Source of the DNA: Anaerolineaceae bacterium UBA5211
GTDB taxonomy: Bacteria; Chloroflexota; Anaerolineae; Anaerolineales; Anaerolineaceae
Assembly (NCBI GenBank): GCA_002412595.1
Contig: DHVJ01000038.1
Location: 43,953-107,952 of the forward strand
DNA length: 64,000 nucleotides
Direction of reading: 5' to 3'
Both the position numbers and the translations under genes were made by a program. Numbering within the stretch: the stretch's first letter is position 1; each line of letters starts with the position of its first letter. Shown here one piece after another: positions 25,246-34,904 of this stretch. Below the pieces are notes generated by a model. The model searched no databases. It was not told the origin of the DNA and saw only the letters and a program-made list of their open reading frames with translations.

Positions 25246-25278
25246 AAAGCCTTCTGATTGAATCCGGAGGCTTTTTTT
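25246..25278 (+). terminator. Rho-independent terminator after the NfeD/SPFH operon
   Basis: Stem AAAGCCTTC / GGAGGCTTT with one mismatch and a run of seven Ts. Confidence 0.85.
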
Positions 25279-25383
25279 GTTTAATCAAACCATGATTAAA
25301 ATCTTAATCGATTTTTATTAACGCTCTCATGATGATGTTAAAATAATTCAACAATCATTAAACTGAAAAAAACGAGTTCATCC

Positions 25384-26322
25384 ATGGCACTCTGGCAAAT
25401 CATCCTCATTTCACTCATATTTATCTTCGGTATTGCATATTTGATCTTGAATCGCGAATGGAAGCAATTGGATCAAAAAGCACGTGACAGTATGGATTGC
25501 AGCTTTGCTTTACTTGAAAAGGGTTATGTGCATTACGAATTGGAAGGCAATCCGCTCAACCCTTTGGTAGTGCTGATCCACGGCTTTTCCACCCCGAGCT
25601 ATACCTGGGCACCCACCTGCCAAGCCCTGCACCGCGCCGGTTTCAGCACCCTGCGCTTCGACTTGTACGGACGCGGAAGTTCAGACCGCCCCAATCTGGA
25701 TTATGACATTGACCTGTTCGTGCAACAATTGAAACAATTATTGGATGTGCTGGGGATCGACCAACCCTATCACTTAGTCGGGCTTTCCATGGGCGGGCCA
25801 ATCAGTGCCACTTTTGCCAACCAACATAGCGATTCCCTGCGCAGCCTCACCTTAATCGACCCGGTAGTCACCAATATCTTCCGCACGGGCATCGGGCCTA
25901 TTAAACTGCCCGTGGTTGGCGAGATATTAATGACCTTCTATTTGGCGCCTTTTAATCTGCGCCAATCGCAATCGGACGATCTGCATCACCCGGAAACTTT
26001 CCCGGAGTGGCAGGCCCAATATAAAGACCAGATGTGTTACAAAGGCTTCCGCCGCGCGATTCTGTCCACCATGCGCTGCATGGCCAAAGAAGATACACTA
26101 GGACAGTATCAGCAACTGGCACAAAAAGGCCTACCGGTGCTGATCATCCGCGGGGAGCAGGACCGCACGATTTCTTTCGAGGATATCCAATTGCTACGCG
26201 CTACCCTACCGCATCACCGTTTTGAAGCCATCCCGGATGCCGGCCACATTCCCCACTACGAAAAGCCGGAAATGGTCAATTCGGTGCTGGTTGAGTTCTT
26301 CAGCGAAAACAATTCTTATTAA
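25384..26322 (+). CDS. Alpha/beta hydrolase with N-terminal membrane anchor
   Basis: A 312-aa alpha/beta hydrolase. Residues 3-22 form a hydrophobic N-terminal segment that probably anchors it. The oxyanion region is LIHGFSTPSYTW; the nucleophile elbow GLSMGG carries Ser135; the acid is likely the Asp in GEQDRTI and the base the His in PDAGHIPHYE. This is the standard esterase/lipase-like triad. Substrate unknown; similarity is to the broad family of monoacylglycerol-lipase/haloperoxidase-like hydrolases. Own upstream region, no operon partner. Confidence 0.85.
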   Translation: MALWQIILISLIFIFGIAYLILNREWKQLDQKARDSMDCSFALLEKGYVHYELEGNPLNPLVVLIHGFSTPSYTWAPTCQALHRAGFSTLRFDLYGRGSSDRPNLDYDIDLFVQQLKQLLDVLGIDQPYHLVGLSMGGPISATFANQHSDSLRSLTLIDPVVTNIFRTGIGPIKLPVVGEILMTFYLAPFNLRQSQSDDLHHPETFPEWQAQYKDQMCYKGFRRAILSTMRCMAKEDTLGQYQQLAQKGLPVLIIRGEQDRTISFEDIQLLRATLPHHRFEAIPDAGHIPHYEKPEMVNSVLVEFFSENNSY

Positions 26323-26323
26323 T

Positions 26324-26357
26324 AAAAAAAGGGACGGCCATGGTTATGCCGTCTCCT
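26324..26357 (-). terminator. Terminator of the nucleoside hydrolase/MFS operon
   Basis: On the minus strand AGGAGACGGC pairs with GCCGTCCCT (one bulge) and is followed by seven Ts. It lies just after the plus-strand hydrolase stop; on the plus strand there is no T-run. Confidence 0.8.
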
Positions 26358-26384
26358 ATCTATTTCAATCTAACGAATTATTTA

Positions 26385-27629
26385 TTAAGCCGTTTCGCGC
26401 TTGCGCAAATCTTTCAGGGGAACCATATGCTCTTTTCCAAAAAAGACATAGGTCAGGATAAAGCAGATTGCCATGGAAACAGCGGAAATAACACCCAGCA
26501 TGACATAGGATTCGTGTGCAATCAACTGGCCGCCAACCAGCGCAGCCACACCCATGCCAATCTGGAAGGTAATTTCCAACCAGGTCGAGGTGGCCATGCG
26601 CGAACGCCGGGTTGAAACGGAGGTGGCGAAGGAAAACCACAGCGACTGCGAGAAACCAAACAGCGAACGGAACAGGATGAACGAGAACGCGCCAATATAA
26701 GCATTTGTGGTCATAACCACACAAAAAGCCAGGATAGTGGTCAGCACGCGGCTGATCAGAACCGTGCGCAGGTTCCCAATTTTCTCTGCAATGGTCGGGC
26801 CCAGGAACAAGAACAACGCTGTAGGAATGACAAGCACCGCCATGGTGGTGCCATAGAATTCCAGCGTAGAGTGAAAATAGTACACAAAGATGATGTTCAG
26901 GAAGGAGACCACAAAAGCCAAGCTGGCACCAACAAACAACTCCGTGACAGCAAATTTGACCGTGTTGGCATCCATGCCCTTCAGGTAAGGATCAAGGCTG
27001 ATTTTTTGATTCGGATCAGGTTTGTCCTCATCCACAAACCACATCGGCAGCGCGCCCAAGATGACAAATAAGGAAGAGACGGCAAGTATAATGCGATAGG
27101 ACAGCGTCTCATTCATGACAAAGGAATTGATAATCGAGGGTAAATATCCGCCGATTAAACCGCCAACGGCATACATGATGTAATATACCAACATCGTAAA
27201 CGTGAAAGCCTGGTTGCGGTCTTCCTTGGTAAATTGTGAGATAAAAGGCAGCTGAATGATGAAATTGCCGCCAGCCACCAAACCCACCATAAACGAACCC
27301 AACATGATCAAAGAAGGGTTGGGGCTGATAATTTGGGTGAAATAGGCCACACCCAACACCACATAGACCATAATGAGTGAGCGTTTGAAGCCAATTTTCT
27401 CTGCCAGGAATCCGATCGGAATGGAAGACAGCCCTTCTGCGAAGGGGGCCAAACTCAGGATGACGCCCAGAAAATCAGGTTTCATCCCCATTGATAGAAC
27501 GTAAAGATTAAAGTCGGCATAAAAAATACCAAAACCGAGATTGATCAGTGCAGTCGCAACCAGATAAAGCTTAATGTTGCGATTAAATAACTTAATATTC
27601 GTAAGGTATTGACGGATTACAGCTACCAC
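26385..27629 (-). CDS. MFS transporter
   Basis: A 414-aa protein with about 12 hydrophobic helices and the family loop motif GFLAEKIGFKRSL after helix 2. N-terminal residues form a cytoplasmic basic tail. Closest general type is the sugar or drug MFS group; substrate cannot be read. The gene lies 28 bp after the nucleoside hydrolase gene on the same strand, so an uptake role for nucleosides is a reasonable guess from context only. Confidence 0.8.
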   Translation of the reverse strand: MVAVIRQYLTNIKLFNRNIKLYLVATALINLGFGIFYADFNLYVLSMGMKPDFLGVILSLAPFAEGLSSIPIGFLAEKIGFKRSLIMVYVVLGVAYFTQIISPNPSLIMLGSFMVGLVAGGNFIIQLPFISQFTKEDRNQAFTFTMLVYYIMYAVGGLIGGYLPSIINSFVMNETLSYRIILAVSSLFVILGALPMWFVDEDKPDPNQKISLDPYLKGMDANTVKFAVTELFVGASLAFVVSFLNIIFVYYFHSTLEFYGTTMAVLVIPTALFLFLGPTIAEKIGNLRTVLISRVLTTILAFCVVMTTNAYIGAFSFILFRSLFGFSQSLWFSFATSVSTRRSRMATSTWLEITFQIGMGVAALVGGQLIAHESYVMLGVISAVSMAICFILTYVFFGKEHMVPLKDLRKRETA

Positions 27630-27657
27630 TAAACCTCGTAATTATTTAATAATATGA

Positions 27658-28626
27658 TTAATTTTTCAGCCAGGTGTTCAAAACCAGGTTGGCGTATTTT
27701 TCCTGATCAGTTTTCATCGCAATGGCAACTTTCTTGCGGGTGTTATTCTTGTTCAGGTGGGTGAAACGGCGGCGGTCCACCACAGTCATACCGCGCGTGT
27801 ATTCACCGGTCGTTTCCACAAACACCGGGTAATTTTCAATTTCCGCGATGCTCGGGTCGATAGCCACCGCCACCGCTAACAGGTCAGGAGGTGAGACATA
27901 ACGCTCTTCATTACCGATATAGCGGTTCAGGTCAGCCATGATCTCAATGGTCTGCCCAAAAATTTGGCTGGCCATATCACACCAGGGCCTATCGGCTGCA
28001 GCCGCTTTGAGCGTGCTCAAGTTTTCCTCGGTCAGGCGCCCTCCGAACCAAAGCGGATCTAACGGCACCATCATTTTGGGAATGTCATTGTCAAAGACAA
28101 TGCGCGCCGCTTCGGGGTCATAATAAACATTGAACTCTGACATAAGATTGGTGTTGCCGCTATGCACTCCGCCGGCCATCATGGTTAGCATGCGGATCTT
28201 TTCTATAATACGCGGTTCACGTCGGATGGCCATGGCCGCGTTGGTCAGCGGACCCAGGGTGATCCAATCCATAGGTTCTTTCGCTTCCATGAACGTGCGG
28301 ATGATGAAATCCACAGCATGATCTTTCTCAACCTTCTTCTTAGGAGCCGGAAAAGGCAGCCCGCCCAGGCCGTCTTTCCCATGCACGGCTGCGGCGTCTT
28401 CTTCACCAGCCGGCATCAACGCGGAAGCATAACCGGCATAGACAGGAACATCTTTACCGGAATGTTCGACTACACGCAACGTATTGTTGACCACATGCCC
28501 CAACCCAACATTGCCATTCACACAAGTAATGCCGAGTACATTGAACTCAGGTGAGCGCAAAGCCAACAGCAGCGCAACCGCATCATCCATACCGGTATCA
28601 CAATCAATAATTACGTTCCTCGTCAT
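27658..28626 (-). CDS. Inosine/uridine-preferring nucleoside hydrolase
   Basis: N-glycosidase that splits ribonucleosides to base and ribose. The family signature is at the N-terminus, NVIIDCDTGMDDAVAL, which holds the Asp cluster that binds Ca2+; a later His is likely in the active site but I cannot place it surely. 322 aa is the usual size. I chose ATG 28626, which has GGAG in the correct place, over an ATG 12 nt upstream. First gene of a two-gene unit with the MFS carrier. Base preference is unknown. Confidence 0.92.
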   Translation of the reverse strand: MTRNVIIDCDTGMDDAVALLLALRSPEFNVLGITCVNGNVGLGHVVNNTLRVVEHSGKDVPVYAGYASALMPAGEEDAAAVHGKDGLGGLPFPAPKKKVEKDHAVDFIIRTFMEAKEPMDWITLGPLTNAAMAIRREPRIIEKIRMLTMMAGGVHSGNTNLMSEFNVYYDPEAARIVFDNDIPKMMVPLDPLWFGGRLTEENLSTLKAAAADRPWCDMASQIFGQTIEIMADLNRYIGNEERYVSPPDLLAVAVAIDPSIAEIENYPVFVETTGEYTRGMTVVDRRRFTHLNKNNTRKKVAIAMKTDQEKYANLVLNTWLKN

Positions 28627-28791
28627 GCTTCTCTCCATATTTATAAAGTATTTGAAAAATCCTTATTCCCTTTAGGGAAAAGAACCACGCTTTGGAAGAT
28701 GGTGGTTTAAGGGAGATACAAGTATAACCAAGCCCGCCGGAATTTTCCAGTATTTAACTGTGATTCTCAGAACGGTATTAGCAGATTGAAA

Positions 28792-30660
28792 TTAAGGATG
28801 GATCACGGAATCGACCAGCAGGAGCCGCTGATATTGGCTGTTGACCAACTGCGCACAACCGCTGAAAACCTGCCCAGACGCCACACCTGCAGCCAGATCC
28901 AAAGGCATGGACAGAAAATAATACTCTCCGCTGGTCTGCTCGATGCCCGCCCAGAAGCGCAGGCCAGTGTTGATCTGCAAGCTTAAATCCGCCAATGAGC
29001 TATAGAAATCATCGTTGCTCCGATCCATACCGTTGGCTGCAAAGCGCGCCTGGCACAGATGGGGCGAACCGGCGCAATCTGTACTTTGCTCCGGCAGAAT
29101 ATCCACGTAAGACCCCTTATCAAATTGGATGGCATAAGGCACCCATCCATCATCGCAAGGCACCGCTTCATTTATGGAATCAGAGGAAAGAGTCAAGATA
29201 GCCAGGGGCAGCAATATGGTCAGGAATACCATTGCCCCGGAACCCCAGCCAGCCAGAATACTTATCTGATTGTCGGCTTCCCGCGGAGCATTTACCGAGC
29301 TTTTCAGCCGCGCGTCCGGCAGTGCAATCGCCAACAAGGCAAACAGGAAGGGCATGCTGCCGGCATAAAAGCGGTTGCCGCCATCCACCGGGGGCAGGAA
29401 CGGGATGGAAAACAGCACGCCCAGAAACCCAACCAGCAAAAGCGCATTCACTGGCTGGTTATGGCGCTTTACAGCTCGAACCAAACTGCCCAACAGCAAA
29501 GCCAGACACATGCCCCAGAAGGTCCACTCCCCCAGTGCTTTTTCACCGGATAAAAGGTCAAATATACCCAAGGAGTTATTGCTGAAGAAATCACGGAAAG
29601 CTTTAGCACTGCCGATTAGAAAACCCAAGGGATAGGTGCGCATTTTTTCCAGGGCCGCCCGCATCACCACAGCGGAATCGCTGGTTCCCAAGGCCTGGGC
29701 GTGGTACTTGAAGCCCGCGCCGCCTACTGCCTGGCCGTAGAGCATCCAGGAGAAATTACCAAAAGTGGATTCCCCGGCCGCCACCAGCAAACGGGGAACC
29801 AGCATATTAACAAATAGGAAAACCGATAACAGGATAATCGTGAGGCTGAACATCTTTCTAATGGAGAGCCGTTTGCCCTGTCGATTCAACCAGCCCCACC
29901 ACAAGATCAGAAAAGGCAGCATAAAAAACGCACCGGCACGGATACTGAGCGCCAGTACCAGCATCACTCCGCCAATGACAGCATACACGGTTTTTTTCGT
30001 GTGGGCCGCTTCAATTAATAGCACCAGCGCCAAACAGGCAAAGGCCAAACCGGGCAGCTCAGTGAGTGTGTCCCCCAGCATCGGCCGGATAAAGGCAAAG
30101 ACCAGCGCGAAAAAAACGGCCGCGGGCAGCGGGCCATGGGAACGCTGGATGGACACAGCCGCCAGATAGCAGCACAAGCCGGTGATCAGCACCATGACCT
30201 GCAAAGTTAAAAGCAAATTATTCCCCGTCAGGAATAGCAGGCTGGACAGCAAAGCTGGAAAAAGCGGCCGGAAAGCACCTTGCAACCCTTCTGCCGGAAT
30301 CAGGTGTCCGGACAACAACATGCCCGCGCCATTGTAATAATAGAAGCCGTCTTTGTAGGGGATGAAGCCAGCCAGCACGGTTGCATTGGAAAGCCCTGTG
30401 GAGAGGCGAACCGCCAGCGGCAGGGCGAAAATGACCGCAGCCAGTAGGCTGCCTATTAACAATTTGGGTTTATTTTTAAGCTGAAAAACCAGATAAAAAA
30501 GCCCGACCAGCGCAAGAAAATGCGCCCAGCCAAAGCGGCTGAACGCTTTGACCCACAAGTCAGGCAGTTCTGCAGCACTTATCAGAAAGAAAGCACAGCC
30601 GCTGACAGCCAAAACTGCCAGACCAAACAGCCACGCCTTCACTTTTATCCAATTTTTCAT
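28792..30660 (-). CDS. Multi-pass membrane protein, glycosyltransferase family 39 (PMT/ArnT-like) type
   Basis: A protein of about 622 aa with around 10 or more transmembrane helices in the first 440 residues and a C-terminal extracytoplasmic part of about 130 residues. The pattern of an N-terminal helix, a luminal acidic loop and many following helices is that of lipid-sugar-dependent glycosyltransferases (GT39/GT83). I see no certain catalytic motif, so this is a fold-level call. ATG 30660 is preferred to a TTG at 30699 that overlaps the upstream gene. It follows a DPM1-like GT2 gene with which it forms a transcription unit; the GT2 enzyme may make its polyprenyl-phosphate-sugar donor. Confidence 0.7.
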   Translation of the reverse strand: MKNWIKVKAWLFGLAVLAVSGCAFFLISAAELPDLWVKAFSRFGWAHFLALVGLFYLVFQLKNKPKLLIGSLLAAVIFALPLAVRLSTGLSNATVLAGFIPYKDGFYYYNGAGMLLSGHLIPAEGLQGAFRPLFPALLSSLLFLTGNNLLLTLQVMVLITGLCCYLAAVSIQRSHGPLPAAVFFALVFAFIRPMLGDTLTELPGLAFACLALVLLIEAAHTKKTVYAVIGGVMLVLALSIRAGAFFMLPFLILWWGWLNRQGKRLSIRKMFSLTIILLSVFLFVNMLVPRLLVAAGESTFGNFSWMLYGQAVGGAGFKYHAQALGTSDSAVVMRAALEKMRTYPLGFLIGSAKAFRDFFSNNSLGIFDLLSGEKALGEWTFWGMCLALLLGSLVRAVKRHNQPVNALLLVGFLGVLFSIPFLPPVDGGNRFYAGSMPFLFALLAIALPDARLKSSVNAPREADNQISILAGWGSGAMVFLTILLPLAILTLSSDSINEAVPCDDGWVPYAIQFDKGSYVDILPEQSTDCAGSPHLCQARFAANGMDRSNDDFYSSLADLSLQINTGLRFWAGIEQTSGEYYFLSMPLDLAAGVASGQVFSGCAQLVNSQYQRLLLVDSVIHP

Positions 30661-30688
30661 TGAATGATCGCCAATCCCGCCGACCTCA

Positions 30689-31420
30689 TTAATTGACAAA
30701 GCGGTATTTTAACAACGTCCACATGGCGATGAAGGCGTCTCGCATACGGATCTTTTTGCCTTCTTCATAGAAACGCGGCGTGAAACGGATAGGCACCTCA
30801 TAAATGCGCACATGCTTTTTGAGGATCTTGGCGGTGAATTCCGGCTCAAAGTCAAAACCCTTGGCATGGATTTCAATGCCCTGCACTATCTCGCGCTTGA
30901 ATAACTTATAGCCGGTTTCCATATCGGTGAGGATATTGTTATAGAGAATGTTGGTAGTAAAGGTCAAAATCTTATTGGCTACCATATTCCAGAACAAAAT
31001 CGGCCTGCGCGCACCGCCCAGAAAACGCGAACCATAAACCACATCCGCCAGGCCTTCGTTGATCGGCTGCAACAGCACCGCATAATCGCGCGGGTCGTAT
31101 TCCAGGTCCGCATCCTGGATCAGGATCAGGTCACCGCTAACTGCTTTCAGACCGGTTTGAATGGCTGCGCCTTTGCCCTGGTTGCGTTCGTGCAGAACAA
31201 TGCGCATACCTTTCTTTCCCTGATAGGTGGCCAGGATTTCACGCGTGCGGTCTGTCGAACCATCATCAACCAACACAATTTCATCCACCAGCTTGGTGGA
31301 TTGAACCCGCCCGATGATTTCCTCAACGGTCTGCTCCTCATTGAACACCGGAATGATCACAGATAATGAATATTGTTTTTTCCCTTTATCCAGCAATGAC
31401 TCCAACCCTGCTCCTAACAT
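30689..31420 (-). CDS. GT2 glycosyltransferase, DPM1-like (polyprenyl-phosphate sugar synthase)
   Basis: A 243-aa GT-A enzyme of family 2. Motifs are VIIPVFNEE at the donor site, VDDGSTD, the DXD-like DADLEYD, and a GYKLF segment. It resembles dolichyl- or undecaprenyl-phosphate mannosyl/glucosyltransferases, which load a sugar from an NDP donor onto the lipid carrier. No C-terminal membrane helices, so it acts as a soluble or peripheral protein. Directly upstream of the PMT-type membrane protein, a meaningful pairing. The ATG has no strong ribosome binding site. Confidence 0.88.
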   Translation of the reverse strand: MLGAGLESLLDKGKKQYSLSVIIPVFNEEQTVEEIIGRVQSTKLVDEIVLVDDGSTDRTREILATYQGKKGMRIVLHERNQGKGAAIQTGLKAVSGDLILIQDADLEYDPRDYAVLLQPINEGLADVVYGSRFLGGARRPILFWNMVANKILTFTTNILYNNILTDMETGYKLFKREIVQGIEIHAKGFDFEPEFTAKILKKHVRIYEVPIRFTPRFYEEGKKIRMRDAFIAMWTLLKYRFVN

Positions 31421-31663
31421 TGAACGTATAAAAATTTGACAAAATATCTTCCCTCAATAAAAAACACTCTTAAATTTTGTTGATTATAAATTGCCCGATT
31501 TTTTTAAGATTATTGCATGATAAGCATTCCATTACAATTTTGTGTTAAACCTTAAATTGGGTATTTACTTTTTATTCAATTTATATACGCATATTCTACT
31601 ATTCAAGTTCCATGATTTGATTCTTAAATAAGAATTGTCATAATACTTAATATTTCTAATACA

Positions 31664-32857
31664 TCAGCCCCGAATATATGACAAAATCAGGTCTGCCCCA
31701 CGCCGGTATCCACCGGCTTCTAAAAACGATGACCGGATATCCTGTACGCTCGCTGAAAAGGCAGCATCGTGTAACATTCTTTCAACCTGGTTCAAAATAT
31801 CCGATGAAATGTCTTTTTCAGGGAAGATCACACCTGCGCCGAGCTGCTCAACCCTTTTAGCCACCATGGCCTGCTCATTTTGCTGTGGAACCAGGAGCAG
31901 CGGCACACCGAAATAGAGTGCCTCATTCACGCTGTTCATGCCTCCATGCGAAATAAACAAACTAGCCTCTTCCAAAACCTTCAATTGGGGCACGGTTGAT
32001 TCCACAAAAATATTAGGTGGAATATCCCCGAGCTGTGCCCTATCGATTTTCTCTCCGACCGCCATCAACACGTTGTAGGCTGACCCGGAAAAGGCCTGTA
32101 TGCATTGCCGGAAAAATTCGAGCTTCTCCTTGGCCAATGTACCCAAAGAAATATAAATCAACGGCTGATCTAACATGTGCTCAAGCGAGAATGGCGGAGC
32201 ATCCGGCCGCTCGGCCATGGAAGGCCCGATAAAGCTGTACGTTTCTGCCAGCGCGTCGCCGTCTGGTTGGAAGTACTGTGAAGTGAAAACCAGGTTCAGC
32301 GCTTCGATATTCCGAAAAATGTCAATCAAGTCAGTCTTGCACCCATATTTCCTGTCCAGGGAATGTTTCTGACGGACAGTGGCGAATGTCCGGCCCCAAC
32401 CTGTATCTTTTGCCATGCGCAGGACCATCTTGGTAATGTTCTCAGACTGGTTCAGCGTATCATTGTTCAAAACAAATGTGGTGGTCGAGTTGATTGCTTT
32501 GACCTGTAGATAGCTGGCGATGTATTTCCCCCAGGGGCACATGGAATCATGCAAAATATAATCCGGGCTGGGCGCCCTGGAATCCGAGAGAAAGTCTTCA
32601 GTCACCTTTTCGGATGCATGCAGCAGCAAACTTGCCAGGCCAATAAAATTCCTTTTAGCGTCCAATTCCTCGTTCAGGAACTTGCCGGAGAAATCATACG
32701 GCCGAAATTCCGCGCCGCTGGCCTCGATTTTTGGGCGAAATTCTGCCAGGTTGTAATAGATAATATGCTCCCCCCGCCGGGTCAGTTCTTTGACCAGCGG
32801 CAAGGTGGGATTGATATGCCCGTGAGCGGGTAGATTAAAGAACAATCCGGTTCCCAT
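31664..32857 (-). CDS. MGT-type (GT1) glycosyltransferase
   Basis: A 397-aa GT-B fold enzyme of family 1 (macrolide/UGT type). The N-terminal acceptor half starts FFNLPAHGHINPTLPLV, and the C-terminal donor half has the nucleotide-binding segment ISLGTLA, the SHGGMNSVNEAL (HGG) motif and PLLLVPQQNEQ. These enzymes put a sugar on small hydrophobic acceptors such as macrolides, flavonoids or sterols. A detoxification or glycolipid role is open. AAGAGGAAT precedes ATG 32857. About 240 bp of very AT-rich DNA separates it from the GT2 gene; I see no gene or terminator there. Confidence 0.88.
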   Translation of the reverse strand: MGTGLFFNLPAHGHINPTLPLVKELTRRGEHIIYYNLAEFRPKIEASGAEFRPYDFSGKFLNEELDAKRNFIGLASLLLHASEKVTEDFLSDSRAPSPDYILHDSMCPWGKYIASYLQVKAINSTTTFVLNNDTLNQSENITKMVLRMAKDTGWGRTFATVRQKHSLDRKYGCKTDLIDIFRNIEALNLVFTSQYFQPDGDALAETYSFIGPSMAERPDAPPFSLEHMLDQPLIYISLGTLAKEKLEFFRQCIQAFSGSAYNVLMAVGEKIDRAQLGDIPPNIFVESTVPQLKVLEEASLFISHGGMNSVNEALYFGVPLLLVPQQNEQAMVAKRVEQLGAGVIFPEKDISSDILNQVERMLHDAAFSASVQDIRSSFLEAGGYRRGADLILSYIRG

Positions 32858-32969
32858 AAATGATTCCTCTTATGGGTTGATTCTACACGACCTAAAGAGA
32901 CAGCTATGAGAATTTATGAATTGTTTACAAGTTCCCACGCTTCTATAAACAACAATATTGAAAAAGGGA

Positions 32970-34196
32970 TCACTTGGTAAAAGCCACAACCGATTCCATA
33001 TGATAGGTTTGCGGGAACATATCTACCAGCACAGTTTTTCTGATCTGATAACCGGCCTCATATAGACTACGCGTGTCACGCGCCAATGTGGACGGGTTGC
33101 AGGAAACATAGATGATGATTTCGGGCGCAAGCTGGACGATAGCGTCGCGGGCCTGCGGGCGCATGCCCGAACGCGGTGGATCAATCAGAATCGCATCCGG
33201 CTGGAAATCCAGCGTAGGCAGAACCGCTTCCGCAGTCCCTTCCACCAGCCCGACATTATCAAACTCATCCAGGTTTACCACAAAATCCTGGCATGCCGAC
33301 GGGCTGGACTCAACTGCCATTAACTGCTCCACCTCACCGGCTAAAAAGGCTGAAAACAACCCCACCCCGCTATAGACATCCAACAACTGCCGGGGTTTAT
33401 ATTCCTGCACCAGCGCGCGGACCTGGTTAACCAGCGCTTCAGCCCCGCTGAAATTAGTTTGGAAAAATGAACCTGCGGAGATCAGGAAAGGCCGACCAAG
33501 CACTTCGGCAATCAGGTACCCCTCTCCTGCCAGAACAACCGGGTCGTCCCCTGCCAGAGAGACAATGGAAACGCTGGATTCGCTTTCGAGTTCGGGGATC
33601 TCGCTCTGCTTGCCGCTCAATTCCAGCAGCACCTCCCCAGCCTGATTTTGACGCAAATCCAGCCGGCCAATAAAGCTGCCGGGTTCAAAGGCGATTTGCG
33701 GCCAAAGGTCGGATAAAGCCGGCATGGGCAGGTGACATTCCTGCACCGTAAAGGGGAAGTTATCGCGCGCTTTGGCATAACACAACTTCCCTTTGGATGA
33801 AACCTGAAACTGAATGGTATTGCGGTAGCCCCACTGCTCTGCCGCGGGCACAACCTTATCCACGCATGGCGATGCGATCCCCGCGATGCGCTGGAGCTGC
33901 TCAATTAAGATTTCTTTTTTATAAGCTAACTGCAAATCATAAGGAATATGCTGGTAATGGCAGCCGCCGCAGGTGCCGAAATGGGCGCAGCGTGCCTGGA
34001 TGCGCTGTGGGTGCGGCCGCTCCACACTGACCAAATCCGCCAGTGCAAATCCTTTTTTATCCTCGCGCAATTGGATGGTTACCAGCTCGCCTGGCATGAC
34101 ATAGGGCACAAAGACAGCCTTACCGTCCGGCAGGCGGCTGAAACCACTGCCCTCATATACCAAAGATTGTATTTCTAACGAATATTGCTTATCCAA
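32970..34196 (-). CDS. rlmD: 23S rRNA (uracil-5-)-methyltransferase, RlmD/RumA type
   Basis: A 408-aa SAM-dependent RNA methyltransferase. Domain order is an N-terminal TRAM domain (residues 1-60), Fe-S cysteines in RCAHFGTCGGCHYQH and a further Cys near residue 160, then the Rossmann methyltransferase domain with LLDVYSGVGLF, ILIDPPRSG, and the catalytic Cys in YVSCNPSTLARD. This is the RlmD/RlmC/TrmA class that methylates uracil C5 in rRNA or tRNA. Which U is modified cannot be told. Single gene, upstream of tRNA-Ser on the opposite end of a short spacer. Confidence 0.92.
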   Translation of the reverse strand: MDKQYSLEIQSLVYEGSGFSRLPDGKAVFVPYVMPGELVTIQLREDKKGFALADLVSVERPHPQRIQARCAHFGTCGGCHYQHIPYDLQLAYKKEILIEQLQRIAGIASPCVDKVVPAAEQWGYRNTIQFQVSSKGKLCYAKARDNFPFTVQECHLPMPALSDLWPQIAFEPGSFIGRLDLRQNQAGEVLLELSGKQSEIPELESESSVSIVSLAGDDPVVLAGEGYLIAEVLGRPFLISAGSFFQTNFSGAEALVNQVRALVQEYKPRQLLDVYSGVGLFSAFLAGEVEQLMAVESSPSACQDFVVNLDEFDNVGLVEGTAEAVLPTLDFQPDAILIDPPRSGMRPQARDAIVQLAPEIIIYVSCNPSTLARDTRSLYEAGYQIRKTVLVDMFPQTYHMESVVAFTK

Positions 34197-34223
34197 AATT
34201 TACCCCAGGTGTATTAAATCAAA

Positions 34224-34312
<89 letters not shown>

Positions 34313-34338
34313 ACGACTACTAACTGAATAGCGGGAAA

Positions 34339-34366
34339 ATTATAACATGTTTGTTTTTGATGGCAA
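34339..34366 (-). promoter_or_regulatory. Promoter of tRNA-Ser
   Basis: Minus strand TTGCCA (34361-34366), 16-bp spacer, TATAAT (34339-34344), about 26 bp before the tRNA. Confidence 0.78.
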
Positions 34367-34466
34367 ACCCTAATCATAAATTTATCCGTATATAAATAGA
34401 GTCGCTTTTTCGCTATTCTTTGATAATATAGGTTTACTGTAATTTCATTAAACAACCGGAGGGAAA

Positions 34467-34889
34467 ATGGGCATTCAGATTCGTCTGATGCAGCCGGAGG
34501 ACTACACAAGCGCTATCCAGCTATGGCAGGAACTGCCCGGATTAGGATTATCCAGCGCCGACCGCGAGGAAGCCATTCAAGCTTTCCTAAAGCGCAATCC
34601 TAACACCTGTTTCGCAGCAGCGCAGGATAAAATAATTCTCGGCACGGTTTTAGGCGGCAGCGACGGCCGCCGCGGGTACCTCTACCATTTGGCTGTGCAT
34701 GCAGACTATCAAAAACAGGGCTTGGGCAGCACTCTGGTACAAACCTGCCTGGATGCGCTGCAGAGCCAGGGCATTGAGAAATGCCACATTTTTGTGATCG
34801 CGGATAACCAGGAGGGAATCCAATTCTGGCAGAAAATTGGCTGGCAGAGGCGCGGCGATATTTTAGTTATGTCAAAAGAAATTCGATAA
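34467..34889 (+). CDS. GNAT-family N-acetyltransferase
   Basis: A 140-aa acetyl-CoA-dependent acyltransferase. The acetyl-CoA loop follows the standard Q/R-x-x-G-x-G/A pattern in YQKQGLGSTLV (around residue 85-95), and the C-terminal FWQKIGWQRRG is the usual end of the fold. The acceptor is unknown; the size is close to RimI/YhbS-type enzymes. GGAGGG precedes the ATG. The next gene starts 15 bp downstream and is probably cotranscribed. Confidence 0.88.
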   Translation: MGIQIRLMQPEDYTSAIQLWQELPGLGLSSADREEAIQAFLKRNPNTCFAAAQDKIILGTVLGGSDGRRGYLYHLAVHADYQKQGLGSTLVQTCLDALQSQGIEKCHIFVIADNQEGIQFWQKIGWQRRGDILVMSKEIR

Positions 34890-34904
34890 GGAAAGGGGAC
34901 GCTA